Shown: positions 1 to 6,245, numbered from the stretch's first letter. The stretch is DNA of 9,035 bases from Lachnospiraceae bacterium (GCA_024691065.1 JAILOA010000297.1:1-9035); one strand, 5' to 3'. A program made the numbers and translations. The notes: generated from the letters alone by a model not told the origin.

Positions 1-693
1 CTTCCTAGAGGATACGTTGCATTCCTTAATGCTAAGGCAATTACAGCAGGTGATGCTTCCGACGAAGCTAAGAAGATTACATATGTTTCTTCTGACACAT
101 CAAAGGTAACTGTAGACGCAGTTGGTAACGTACTTGTTAGAGATGACAAGGAAGCAGTTACAGAGGGTGACAAGGTTACAATCACAATGATTACAGGTAC
201 AGGAATTACTAAGGAAGTTGAAGTAACTGTAGTTGACAAGTCAAGCGTTGTACCTAAGAGCGAAGATGAAACATTAAATCTTTGCCTCACTATCCATCAT
301 GCAAATGGAAGCACAACAGGTGATATCGTAAATGTAACAAAGGATGGTACTTACACAGTTTCTGTAGAAGGTGATTTCTCAGATGCACAGGCTATCTACA
401 TTCAGGATCCAAGAAATAATGAGCCTGTTTATGAGAATGCATGGATCACATACAAGAGCGCTACAATCAATGATTCAGTAGAGCTTACAGAAGTATTGGA
501 TGATTATAAGGAAGGTAAGAATCCTTACAAGAACAATGGTACACAGTTCGATACAAATGATCCATTCAATGCCTGGGACGGCTCAGCATTTGCTAATGTT
601 TCAGCAACAGCAGACAATGTAATTCAGTTTGATACTGTAGATGGCGATGTAACAAAGGTTGCAGTTACATTTGAGCTTACAGGAATTGAGTAA
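1..693 (+). CDS. Secreted/surface protein with bacterial Ig-like domain, C-terminal part (5' truncated)
   Basis: The frame is open from base 1 to the TAA at 691-693, giving 230 residues with no start in view; the first in-frame ATG (187) lies inside a domain and is not a credible start. Residues ~12-79 resemble a bacterial Ig-like group 2 (BIG2) domain: alternating beta-strand pattern, a 'KKITYVSSDTSKVTVD' segment, a Gly-Asn turn, and a closing 'EVEVTVV' strand. Residues ~90-230 form a second beta-rich module with 'DGTYTVSVEGDF', an Asn/Asp-rich stretch and a final 'VTKVAVTFELTGIE' strand, suggesting a jelly-roll or carbohydrate-binding-like fold; I cannot name its family. There is no LPXTG motif, transmembrane segment or dockerin at the C-terminus. 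BIG2 domains usually occur in exported adhesins or polysaccharide-active enzymes, so an extracellular location is inferred. The catalytic or main part, if any, lies outside the window. A terminator follows after a repeat array. Confidence 0.8.
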   Translation, partial: LPRGYVAFLNAKAITAGDASDEAKKITYVSSDTSKVTVDAVGNVLVRDDKEAVTEGDKVTITMITGTGITKEVEVTVVDKSSVVPKSEDETLNLCLTIHHANGSTTGDIVNVTKDGTYTVSVEGDFSDAQAIYIQDPRNNEPVYENAWITYKSATINDSVELTEVLDDYKEGKNPYKNNGTQFDTNDPFNAWDGSAFANVSATADNVIQFDTVDGDVTKVAVTFELTGIE

Positions 694-700
694 TCGGCGA

Positions 701-946
701 AATTGATTATTTCGGGCGATAATTGAATTGATTGTTTTGGGTGGTAATTGAATTGATTATTTTGGCTGGTAATTGAATTGATTATTTTGGGTGGTAATTT
801 AATTGATTATTCGGTTGATAATTGAATTGATTATTCGGTTGGTAATTGAATTGATTATTCGGTTGATAATTGAATTGATTATTTTGGCTGATGATTGAGT
901 TGATTATTTTGGCTGGTAGTTGAATTGATTATTCGGCTGGTAATTT
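701..946 (+). repeat. Tandem array, 24/25-bp unit, 10 copies, between stop codon and terminator
   Basis: Ten consecutive units start at 701, 726, 751, 776, 801, 825, 849, 873, 898 and 923. Each begins AATTGATTATT (or a one-base variant) and ends GGTAATTG or GATAATTG; six units are 25 bp and four are 24 bp. Because lengths alternate between 24 and 25, no reading frame is kept and the array is non-coding. The stretch just before it, spanning the stop codon of the upstream gene (AATTGAGTAATCGGCG, 685-700), looks like a degenerate unit, so the array may have grown out of the gene's 3' end. It ends just before the terminator at 959 and would be transcribed as 3' UTR. Confidence 0.93.
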
Positions 947-958
947 ATAAAACACCGG

Positions 959-1007
959 GGCGGTAACTCCGACAAATGAGAATTTGTCGGGCTTACCGCC
1001 TTTTTTT
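959..1007 (+). terminator. Intrinsic terminator of the Ig-like-domain gene
   Basis: A strong hairpin: GGCGGTAA pairs with TTACCGCC at the base and CCGACAAAT pairs with the facing ATTTGTCGG above it, separated by a small CT/GC internal mismatch and capped by a short loop. Seven T residues follow at 1001-1007. It lies downstream of the 24/25-bp array and ends transcription of the first gene. Confidence 0.93.
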
Positions 1008-1017
1008 GCGGGTGGAG

Positions 1018-1110
1018 TGCAGGGTGTGGTGTAGGCTGTCGTGGGGGGATAGGCTGTCGTGGGGTGTGGTGTAGGCTGTCGTGGGGGGTAGTGTAGGTTG
1101 TCGTGGGGGT
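1018..1110 (+). repeat. G-rich degenerate tandem repeat, 18-22-bp spacing, 4 copies
   Basis: The core TAGGCTGTCGTGGGG occurs at 1032, 1050, 1072 and, with one change, 1094, at spacings of 18, 22 and 22 bases. The + strand carries four runs of 4-6 G (1043-1048, 1061-1064, 1083-1088, 1105-1109) and almost no A or C in between. It directly follows the terminator and contrasts sharply with the AT-rich surroundings. Minus-strand ORFs over it are Pro/Thr/His-rich translations of the repeat and are not genes. Confidence 0.85.
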
Positions 1111-1111
1111 A

Positions 1112-1430
1112 GTTTCCGGCACAGTGATTTTGGGAGAAAATTATAAAAATCAACTATTTCTCCCAATTTTTATTCCTGATTTTAGCTTCCGGCACAGAAA
1201 TTTTGGGAGAAAATTACAAAAACCCAATTATTCTCCCAATTTTTATTCCCGATTTTAGCTTCCGGGCAATATTATTTTGGGAGGGAATTACAAAAATCGA
1301 CTTTTTCTCCCAATTTTTTTCTCGATTTTTGCTTCCAGGCAATATTATTTTGGGAGGGAATTACAAAAATCAACTTTTTCTCCCAATTTTTATTCTCGGT
1401 ATTAGCTTGTTGGCGCAAAGATTTTGGGAA
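1112..1430 (+). repeat. 73-bp tandem repeat of terminator-like hairpins, four full copies plus a fragment
   Basis: Full units are 1112-1184, 1185-1257, 1258-1330 and 1331-1404 (73, 73, 73 and 74 bp), followed by a partial fifth from 1405. Each starts with GCTTCCGG or a variant and holds an inverted repeat TTGGGAG.../...CTCCCAA with a loop of about 15-19 nt, followed directly by 5-7 T. Arms are 1130-1139/1157-1166, 1203-1211/1231-1239, 1277-1287/1303-1313 and 1350-1360/1376-1386. In units 3 and 4 the left arm reads GGGAGGGAA and pairs through two G-U pairs. The T tract is only on the + strand side, so the hairpins face the same way as the genes. The ORF 1203-1496 merely translates this repeat and has no good ribosome binding site. 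Confidence 0.9.
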
Positions 1431-1526
1431 TCATCAAGCCAAATCGGGGTGGTAATCCCATTTGAAGTAAGGATAAGTCAAGGCAAGCAAGGGTAAGGAC
1501 AGGTAAGGACAAATATATACCCATCG

Positions 1527-1556
1527 TTGACATATTAAGGGAATAGGTAGTATAAT
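1527..1556 (+). promoter_or_regulatory. Sigma-A-type promoter of the PH-domain gene
   Basis: A perfect -35 TTGACA (1527-1532) and a perfect -10 TATAAT (1551-1556) are separated by 18 bp. Transcription would start near 1563, leaving a leader of roughly 58 nt before the ATG at 1621. Just upstream (about 1467-1512) is a short run of GTAAGGA-type direct repeats of no evident function. Confidence 0.88.
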
Positions 1557-1620
1557 TAGGAACTAAGATAGATTGCAGGTCTCATTAAATCATCTAAATA
1601 AAAAAAGAGAGGTATTTCAA

Positions 1621-2013
1621 ATGGAATTATTATACAAAGAGAGAAAGCGTATTTGGTGTGGACTTCCTTGGACATTTACCATTTATAGTTTTAATGAAGA
1701 AAGATTATTTATAAAAACAGGTGTTTTTAATATAAAGGAAGATGAAGTAAGACTTTACAGAATACTTGATTTGTCGGTTACAAGATCATTCGGACAGAGA
1801 ATTTTTGGTTTGGGTACAATCAAGGTAGATAGCTCTGATAAGAGTATGAGAGCTTTTGAAATCAAGAATATTAAGCATGTTATGGATGTTAAGGAGCAGC
1901 TTTCAGAGCTTATAGAGGCTGAGCGCCAGAGGAAGAGAATTTCCGGGCGTGAGTTTATGTCAGATCATGATGATTTTGCAGAAGATGGCTATGATGAAGA
2001 TGATGATAATTAA
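1621..2013 (+). CDS. Small bacterial PH-domain (DUF304/bPH2-like) protein
   Basis: 130 residues. I choose ATG 1621 because AGAGAGG (1606-1612) lies 8 nt upstream; the longer reading from TTG 1573 lacks a site and would start within 10 nt of the predicted transcription start. Residues ~20-100 match the bacterial PH-like pattern: 'IYSFNEERLFIKTGVFNIKEDEV', then 'LYRILDLSVTRSFGQRIFGLGTIKV', then a short polar turn and a C-terminal helix 'VMDVKEQLSELIEAERQRKR'. Such domains are small beta-barrel folds, often membrane-associated or within larger membrane proteins; here there is no transmembrane helix or signal peptide, so it is probably cytoplasmic. The last ~17 residues are a very acidic Asp/Glu tail built from repeated GAT/GAA codons. 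The gene is monocistronic with its own promoter and terminator. The biochemical role is unknown. Confidence 0.85.
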   Translation: MELLYKERKRIWCGLPWTFTIYSFNEERLFIKTGVFNIKEDEVRLYRILDLSVTRSFGQRIFGLGTIKVDSSDKSMRAFEIKNIKHVMDVKEQLSELIEAERQRKRISGREFMSDHDDFAEDGYDEDDDN

Positions 2014-2032
2014 TGAGGATGATGATAATTAA
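1996..2032 (+). repeat. Duplication of the gene's 3' end including the stop codon
   Basis: GATGATGATAATTAA occurs at 1999-2013, where it is the last codons and stop of the PH gene, and again at 2018-2032, a 19-bp period. The second copy lies entirely downstream of the stop. The coding tail itself is already GAT-repetitive, which would favour slippage. Confidence 0.85.
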
Positions 2033-2082
2033 ATTGCGGGATAGGAACGGCCTGAGTCTAAATTCCTATAGAACCCACGTAT

Positions 2083-2210
2083 GAAAGCAAGAATCAGAGA
2101 AAGCAAGAATCAGAGAAAGCAAATATCAGAGAAAGCAAATATCTCTGAAAGCAAGAATCAGAGAAAGCAAATATCAGTGATAGCAAGAATCAGAGAAGAC
2201 AAGCATCAGT
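2083..2210 (+). repeat. 16-bp tandem array, 8 copies, in the 3' UTR of the PH gene
   Basis: Eight contiguous 16-bp units (2083, 2099, 2115, 2131, 2147, 2163, 2179, 2195) follow the consensus GAAAGCAAGAATCAGA, with variants such as AAATATC in the middle and CAGT at the end; a ninth decays from 2211. The + strand is purine-rich. The array lies between the stop codon and the terminator at 2242, so it would be transcribed. The sequence between the stop and the array has one possible weak hairpin, ATAGGAA (2041-2047) with TTCCTAT (2063-2069). Confidence 0.93.
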
Positions 2211-2241
2211 GATACCAATAAAATATAAAAATGAATTAATT

Positions 2242-2278
2242 AATCTGCCGGTGACTAATCAGTTGCCGGCAGATTTTT
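2242..2278 (+). terminator. Intrinsic terminator of the PH-domain gene
   Basis: AATCTGCCGG (2242-2251) pairs with CCGGCAGATT (2266-2275). The stem continues inward through five more pairs, two of them G-U, to the loop AATC (2257-2260). A five-T run (2274-2278) overlaps the base of the stem. Confidence 0.93.
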
Positions 2279-2396
2279 ATCTTGTTTGAATTTTGAGGCC
2301 GGGCCGGTGTAAAAATAATATAGAAATAAAGGACTGATGAATTATAGCAAGCAGTTAGTGAATTATGCTAATAAATCAGTAATAAATGAGAAAATG

Positions 2397-2470
2397 AGAA
2401 AACGAGAAAATGAAAAAATAAGAAAACGAGAAAATGAAAAAATAAGAAAACGAGAAAATAAGAAAAAAAA
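2397..2470 (+). repeat. 24-bp A-rich tandem repeat, 3 copies
   Basis: Units at 2397-2420 and 2421-2444 are identical over 24 bp, each beginning AGAAAACGAGAAAATG; a third diverges after AGAAAACGAGAAAATA to 2470. The period keeps a frame, and a 60-codon ORF from 2337 reads Arg-Glu-Asn-Glu-Lys-Ile-Arg-Lys repeats through it. Its AAAGGA lies only 3 nt before the ATG and the product is simple basic sequence, so I do not call a gene. The flanks, 2279-2396 and 2471-2559, are AT-rich with nothing else I can support. Confidence 0.85.
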
Positions 2471-2559
2471 CAGCAATTACGGGTTGAGAAAAACAAACCA
2501 TTTACTATGTATAGTTTAAATAATTTATCGAAGTTAACATAAAGGACCTCGGTATGCAA

Positions 2560-2606
2560 CAATAAAAAAAGCAATACAAAAAAACAATACAAAAAAAGCA
2601 ATACAT
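2560..2606 (+). repeat. Short A-rich tandem repeat (12-14 bp), about 3.5 copies
   Basis: The word CAATA(C)AAAAAAA(G) begins at 2560, 2572, 2585 and 2599. Unit length varies with the poly-A run (7-8 A), a typical slippage pattern. It lies about 55 bp upstream of the gltA promoter. The rest of the upstream region to 2661 is AT-rich without recognisable features. Confidence 0.75.
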
Positions 2607-2661
2607 TATAAAAACCGAATAAACATAGGAATTCGAGATTTGTGAAAAAATGGTGACCTGT

Positions 2662-2690
2662 TTGCTTTTTGTCAAATTATAGTGTATAAT
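2662..2690 (+). promoter_or_regulatory. Probable promoter of gltA
   Basis: A perfect -10 TATAAT stands at 2685-2690. The best-placed -35 is TTGCTT (2662-2667, spacer 17), matching only the TTG half of the consensus; a better-looking TTGTCA at 2669-2674 is too close. A weak -35 fits a gene whose rate may be set by an activator, but no operator is visible. The leader would be about 45 nt. Confidence 0.7.
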
Positions 2691-2741
2691 AGAAAAACAG
2701 CTTAAAAATGAGAATAAAATAGAGATGAAAGGGGGAAAATC

Positions 2742-4124
2742 ATGAGTTTTCAAGAGCATACCTACGAATATGCCCTAGAGATGGCCACAGAATGTCAGAA
2801 AAATGATTTGATCGATAATGACCTATACGAAGAGTACGGAGTGAACAGAGGACTGCGTGATTTACATGGAAAAGGTGTTGTTACAGGACTGACGAATATT
2901 TCTAAGATTGTATCTTTTAAAGATGATTTCGAGAAGAAAGACCCCATTGATGGCCAGTTATGGTATAGAGGATATAATGTTGTTGACCTGATTAAGAATA
3001 CTATTAAAAAGGGTTTTGGCTACGAGAGAGCTACATTTTTGCTTATTTTCGGTCGACTTCCAAGCGAGACTGAACTTAAGGAATTCAACGAGGTTATAGC
3101 TGAGAATAGGGATTTACCTACTAATTTTACGAGAGACGTTATTATGAAGGCGCCTACGAAGGATATTATGAATTCCATGACGAGGAGTATCCTTACGCTT
3201 GCGTCTTATGATGATACAGACAATATGACGGATATTCCGACATGTATCAGACAAAGTCTGTCACTGGTCGCTACATTTCCGATGCTTGCTGTATATGCAT
3301 ATCATGCGTACAACCACTATGAGAACATGAATTCTATGTATATTCACAGGCCGGATCCGAAGCTTTCAACGGCGGAAAATATATTGAAAATGCTTAGGGC
3401 TGACGAGAAATATACCAAGACCGAGGCGGATGTGCTTGACGTTTGCTTGATGCTTCATATGGAGCATGGTGGCGGTAATAACTCTACATTTACCACGCGT
3501 GTGGTTACTTCTGCGGGGTCTGATACTTATTCGTCGATTGCGGCCGGCATGTGTTCGCTGAAGGGACCAAAGCACGGCGGCGCCAACATTAAGGTTATGA
3601 AAATGATGAATAATATCCGCGAGCACGTCGAGGATTGGGAGGACGAAGAGGAGGTTAAGTCTTATCTTACAAGGATTCTCGATAAGGAGGTCTTTGATAA
3701 GAAGGGGCTCATTTATGGTATGGGACATGCCGTTTATTCGATTTCCGATCCGAGAGAAAGGGTGCTTAAGGAGTTTGTTTTGAAGCTTGTTAAGGAGAAA
3801 AACAGAGAGAAGGATCTTGCTCTTTACGAGAATATCGAGAAGATGGCACCGGTTGTTATTGCCGAGAAGAGGAAGATTTACAAGGGAGTTAGTCCAAATG
3901 TTGACTTCTATTCGGGCTTCGTTTATGAGATGCTTGGCATTCCTACAGAGCTTTATACACCGCTGTTTGCGATTGCGCGTATTGCGGGTTGGTCTGCGCA
4001 CAGGATTGAGGAAATGATTGGAAACGGAAAGATTATTCGTCCTGCATACCTGAGCGTGATGAAGGAAAAGAAAATGCCTGTTGAGCCGGTCGAGCCTAAG
4101 GATGACGGGGTAGCTGAGGCATAA
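2742..4124 (+). CDS. gltA: Citrate synthase
   Basis: 460 residues; ATG 2742 is preceded by AAAGGGGG with about 7 nt spacing. The enzyme condenses oxaloacetate and acetyl-CoA to citrate in the cytoplasm, here probably feeding 2-oxoglutarate and glutamate synthesis. Catalytic positions are present: His242 in 'EHGGGNNST', His278 in 'GPKHGGAN' and Asp336 in 'GMGHAVYSISDPRER', equivalent to the His-His-Asp triad of known citrate synthases. Likely substrate-binding residues are His329, Arg338 and Arg421 ('GWSAHRIEE'). 'WYRGYNV' (74-80) is the usual N-terminal small motif. Length fits the ~450-residue clostridial type annotated as citrate/2-methylcitrate synthase, so 2-methylcitrate activity is not excluded. 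The last ~20 residues ('MPVEPVEPKDDGVAEA') are a low-complexity extension with an internal PVE-PVE duplication, and the DNA encoding them is copied downstream. Confidence 0.95.
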   Translation: MSFQEHTYEYALEMATECQKNDLIDNDLYEEYGVNRGLRDLHGKGVVTGLTNISKIVSFKDDFEKKDPIDGQLWYRGYNVVDLIKNTIKKGFGYERATFLLIFGRLPSETELKEFNEVIAENRDLPTNFTRDVIMKAPTKDIMNSMTRSILTLASYDDTDNMTDIPTCIRQSLSLVATFPMLAVYAYHAYNHYENMNSMYIHRPDPKLSTAENILKMLRADEKYTKTEADVLDVCLMLHMEHGGGNNSTFTTRVVTSAGSDTYSSIAAGMCSLKGPKHGGANIKVMKMMNNIREHVEDWEDEEEVKSYLTRILDKEVFDKKGLIYGMGHAVYSISDPRERVLKEFVLKLVKEKNREKDLALYENIEKMAPVVIAEKRKIYKGVSPNVDFYSGFVYEMLGIPTELYTPLFAIARIAGWSAHRIEEMIGNGKIIRPAYLSVMKEKKMPVEPVEPKDDGVAEA

Positions 4125-4374
4125 TCATCTGAGGTGTAATCATGAAGAGAATGTCGGTCAAGCCTAAGGATGACGGGGTAGCTGAGTCGTAATCATCTGA
4201 GGTGTAATCATGAAGGAAATGCCGATTAAGTTTAAGGATGACGGGGTGACTGAGGCATAATTATGAAGGAAATGCCAGTCGAGCCTAAGGATGACGGGTA
4301 GCTGAGGCGTAATCATGAAGGAAATGCCTGTTGAGCCGGTCAAGCTTAAGGATGACGGGGTGACTGAGAAGTGA
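4125..4374 (+). repeat. Tandem copies of the gltA 3' end, forming four ATG-to-stop mini-ORFs
   Basis: The last 66 bp of gltA (4059-4124, ATG GAA-type codons to TAA) are followed by four diverged copies: 4142-4192, 4210-4260, 4263-4312 and 4315-4374. Each starts with ATGAAG and ends in a stop. The encoded peptides are MKRMSVKPKDDGVAES, MKEMPIKFKDDGVTEA, MKEMPVEPKDDG (a 1-base deletion in GGGG gives an early TAG) and MKEMPVEPVKLKDDGVTEK. Copies 1 and 2 are each preceded by the same 17-bp segment with GAGGTG 5 nt before the ATG; copies 3 and 4 have the GAGGC of the previous copy at similar distance. Most differences change the amino acid, which argues against purifying selection on the peptides. 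The array ends before the gltA terminator and so would be on the same mRNA. Confidence 0.93.
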
Positions 4375-4414
4375 TTGGTGTGGTAGCATAATGTCGAAAA
4401 ACAATAAGATTAAG

Positions 4415-4449
4415 GGTCTTCTGCGAGAGATTGCAGAGGACCTTTTTTT
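4415..4449 (+). terminator. Intrinsic terminator of gltA
   Basis: GGTCTTCTGC (4415-4424) pairs with GCAGAGGACC (4433-4442) through 10 pairs including one G-U, with an 8-nt loop and seven T at 4443-4449. It lies about 290 bp after the gltA stop because the tail-copy array stands between them. Confidence 0.93.
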
Positions 4450-4611
4450 AAAGCAATTTTTGAAGTAATTTGAGGAGTTATTTCAAAACAATTTTTGAGG
4501 TGATTTGAGGAGTTATTTTTAGGCGATTTTTGAGGTAATTTGAGGAGTTATTTTTAAAGCAATTTTTGAAGTAATTTGAAGAGTTATTTCAAAGCAATTT
4601 TTGAGGCTTTC
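4450..4611 (+). repeat. 35-bp tandem array, about 4.5 copies, directly after the gltA terminator
   Basis: CAATTTTTGA or a close variant begins at 4454, 4489, 4524, 4560 and 4595 (spacings 35, 35, 36, 35), each full unit continuing with (A/G)GTAATTTGAGGAGTTATTT. The array abuts the T tract of the terminator. It is AT-rich with no open frame. The bases from 4612 to 4689 that follow hold nothing I recognise. Confidence 0.92.
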
Positions 4612-4689
4612 GTGAGATTCTTTAAAGGATTGTAAATGTAACTTAATTTCGAGTGCACAATACAAGCGTAACATTCAATAATTTTTTAC

Positions 4690-4718
4690 TTGATTTATTT
4701 ATAATTACAGTATAAAAT
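4690..4718 (+). promoter_or_regulatory. Probable promoter of pgi
   Basis: TTGATT (4690-4695) and TAAAAT (4713-4718) are spaced by 17 bp; the overlapping TATAAA (4711-4716) gives a 15-bp spacer and is less likely. Transcription from here would give a leader of about 155 nt that includes the structured element at 4743-4817. Confidence 0.6.
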
Positions 4719-4742
4719 AGAAATGTTTGCGTAAAGATTTAT

Positions 4743-4817
4743 TTTTGACAAACTGCGCCTGCGGGAGGGGGTACCGCAAAGTCCTATAAATTAAGGGCTT
4801 GCGGGGTGAGGTCAAAA
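4743..4817 (+). promoter_or_regulatory. Possible structured leader RNA (riboswitch-like) upstream of pgi
   Basis: A GC-rich island in an AT-rich leader can fold compactly. The outer ends TTTTGAC (4743-4749) and GTCAAAA (4811-4817) are complementary. Inside, CCGC-A-AAGTCCT (4774-4785) pairs with AGGGCTTGCGG (4794-4804) with one bulged A and an 8-nt loop. The same CCGCA (4774-4778) can instead pair with TGCGG (4760-4764), so two exclusive structures are possible. There is no T tract after it, so it is not a terminator. The words CGCAAAG and GCGGGGT faintly recall the cyclic-di-GMP-I (GEMM) riboswitch, but the GCAAACC segment and the GAAA-capped hairpin of that family are not seen. I assign no class. 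Confidence 0.35.
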
Positions 4818-4880
4818 TTGAATCTGAAATAATCGTCAATGCATTTATTGTATTTATTTTTTATGAAAGGACATAAAAAA

Positions 4881-6227
4881 ATGTCAAACCGTGTAAAATT
4901 TGATTATTCACTCGTTGAAAATGTATCTGCTGATGAAGTAAAGGCTATGGAAAAGCTTACTCTCGCTGCAAAGGATACTTTAATGGAGAAAACAGGAGCC
5001 GGTAATGATTTCCTTGGCTGGATTGATCTTCCTGTAGATTATGACAAGGAAGAATTCGCAAGAATTAAGGCTTCAGCTGAGAAAATTAAGGCTGATTCAG
5101 ACGTTCTTATCGTAATCGGAATCGGTGGCTCATATTTAGGTGCGCGCGCTGCAATCGAGTTTCTTCGTCACAGCTTCTATAACAGCGTATCTAAGGAAAT
5201 CAGAAAAACTCCGGAAATATATTATTGTGGAAACAATCTTAGCGGAACATATCTCAAGCATTTAATTGAGGTTGTTGGCGACAGAGATTTTTCAGTAAAT
5301 ATAATCAGCAAGTCAGGTACAACTACCGAGCCTGCGGTTGCATTCAGGGTATTTAAGAAGATTCTTGAAGAGAAGTACGGAAAAGACGGTGCTGCTAAGA
5401 GAATCTATGCAACAACCGATAAGGAAAAGGGTGCATTGAAGAACCTCTCAAATGCAGAGGGTTACGAGACATTTGTAGTGCCTGATGACGTAGGAGGACG
5501 TTTCTCGGTTCTTACTGCTGTAGGTCTTCTTCCGATTGCTGTCAGTGGCGCAGACATTGACAAGCTTATGGAAGGCGCGCAGGCAATGAGAGAGCACTGC
5601 ATTAACAGTGATTTCAGTGAAAATGATGCGCTCCAGTATGTTGCACTTCGTAACATTTTCCTTCGTAAAGGTAAGTCAGTTGAGATTCTTGCAAACTACG
5701 AGCCATTTATGCACTTTGTTTCCGAGTGGTGGAAGCAGCTTTACGGCGAGAGCGAAGGCAAGGATCAGAAGGGTATTTTCCCGGCTGCCTGTGATTTTAC
5801 AACAGATCTTCATTCTATGGGACAGTTCATTCAGGACGGAAGCAGAATTATGTTCGAGACAGTTCTCGAGCTTGAGTCTCCAAGTCTTGATGTGACAATC
5901 GAGAAGGAAGAGGTTGACCTTGACGGTCTTAATTATCTTGCCGGCAAGACTCTTGATTTCATTAACAAGAGCGCATGCAAGGGTACACAGTTTGCACACA
6001 CAGATGGAAATGTTCCGAACCTCAGAGTTATCGTGCCTGAGCAGAATGAATTCTACCTCGGCGAGCTTTTCTATTTCTTTGAGTTCGCTTGCGGTGTAAG
6101 TGGTTATTTATTGGGTGTTAATCCATTCAATCAGCCGGGTGTTGAGAGCTACAAGAAGAATATGTTCGCGCTTCTTGGAAAGCCGGGCTATGAAGCTCAG
6201 AGAGAAGAGCTTATGAAGCGTATGTAA
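4881..6227 (+). CDS. pgi: Glucose-6-phosphate isomerase
   Basis: 448 residues from ATG 4881, chosen because GAAAGGA (4865-4871) lies 9 nt upstream and the protein then begins 'MSNRVKFDYS' as in close homologues; the ATG at 4839 would add 14 hydrophobic residues with no ribosome site. The enzyme interconverts glucose-6-phosphate and fructose-6-phosphate in glycolysis and gluconeogenesis. Visible motifs: 'IGIGGSYLGARA' (79-90), the phosphate-binding 'SKSGTTTE' (143-150), signature 1 'DDVGGRFSVLTAVG' (202-215), 'YGESEGKD' with the catalytic-base Glu290, His311, and signature 2 ending 'NPFNQPGVESYK' with Lys425. Glu290, His311 and Lys425 sit at the numbers I recall for the Geobacillus enzyme, so the fold is ungapped and complete. 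The gene stands alone, with a long leader and its own terminator after a repeat array. Confidence 0.97.
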   Translation: MSNRVKFDYSLVENVSADEVKAMEKLTLAAKDTLMEKTGAGNDFLGWIDLPVDYDKEEFARIKASAEKIKADSDVLIVIGIGGSYLGARAAIEFLRHSFYNSVSKEIRKTPEIYYCGNNLSGTYLKHLIEVVGDRDFSVNIISKSGTTTEPAVAFRVFKKILEEKYGKDGAAKRIYATTDKEKGALKNLSNAEGYETFVVPDDVGGRFSVLTAVGLLPIAVSGADIDKLMEGAQAMREHCINSDFSENDALQYVALRNIFLRKGKSVEILANYEPFMHFVSEWWKQLYGESEGKDQKGIFPAACDFTTDLHSMGQFIQDGSRIMFETVLELESPSLDVTIEKEEVDLDGLNYLAGKTLDFINKSACKGTQFAHTDGNVPNLRVIVPEQNEFYLGELFYFFEFACGVSGYLLGVNPFNQPGVESYKKNMFALLGKPGYEAQREELMKRM

Positions 6228-6245
6228 TTTGAGTTTTGGTAAGTA

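Noticed and set aside
904..1153. Minus-strand ORFs rich in Pro, Thr and His
   Set aside because: They are translations of the G-rich repeat and part of the terminator, with no ribosome site or family resemblance.
1203..1496. 97-codon + strand ORF
   Set aside because: It reads through the 73-bp hairpin repeat (repeating FLPIFI...GGNYKN words) and has no credible ribosome site; the open frame is a by-product of AT-rich repeats.
1573..1620. Upstream TTG start of the PH-domain protein
   Set aside because: No ribosome site precedes it and it is within about 10 nt of the predicted transcription start; ATG 1621 has AGAGAGG at ideal distance.
2337..2519. 60-codon ORF of basic repeats
   Set aside because: The AAAGGA is only 3 nt from the ATG, the product is low-complexity repeat sequence, and no promoter is evident. 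A real small protein is not fully excluded.
3366..4001. 211-codon minus-strand ORF inside gltA
   Set aside because: It lies wholly antisense to well-conserved citrate synthase coding sequence, with no recognisable domain; a codon-usage shadow.
4839..4880. Upstream ATG of pgi
   Set aside because: It would add 14 mostly hydrophobic residues not expected in this enzyme, and the GAAAGGA site fits ATG 4881.
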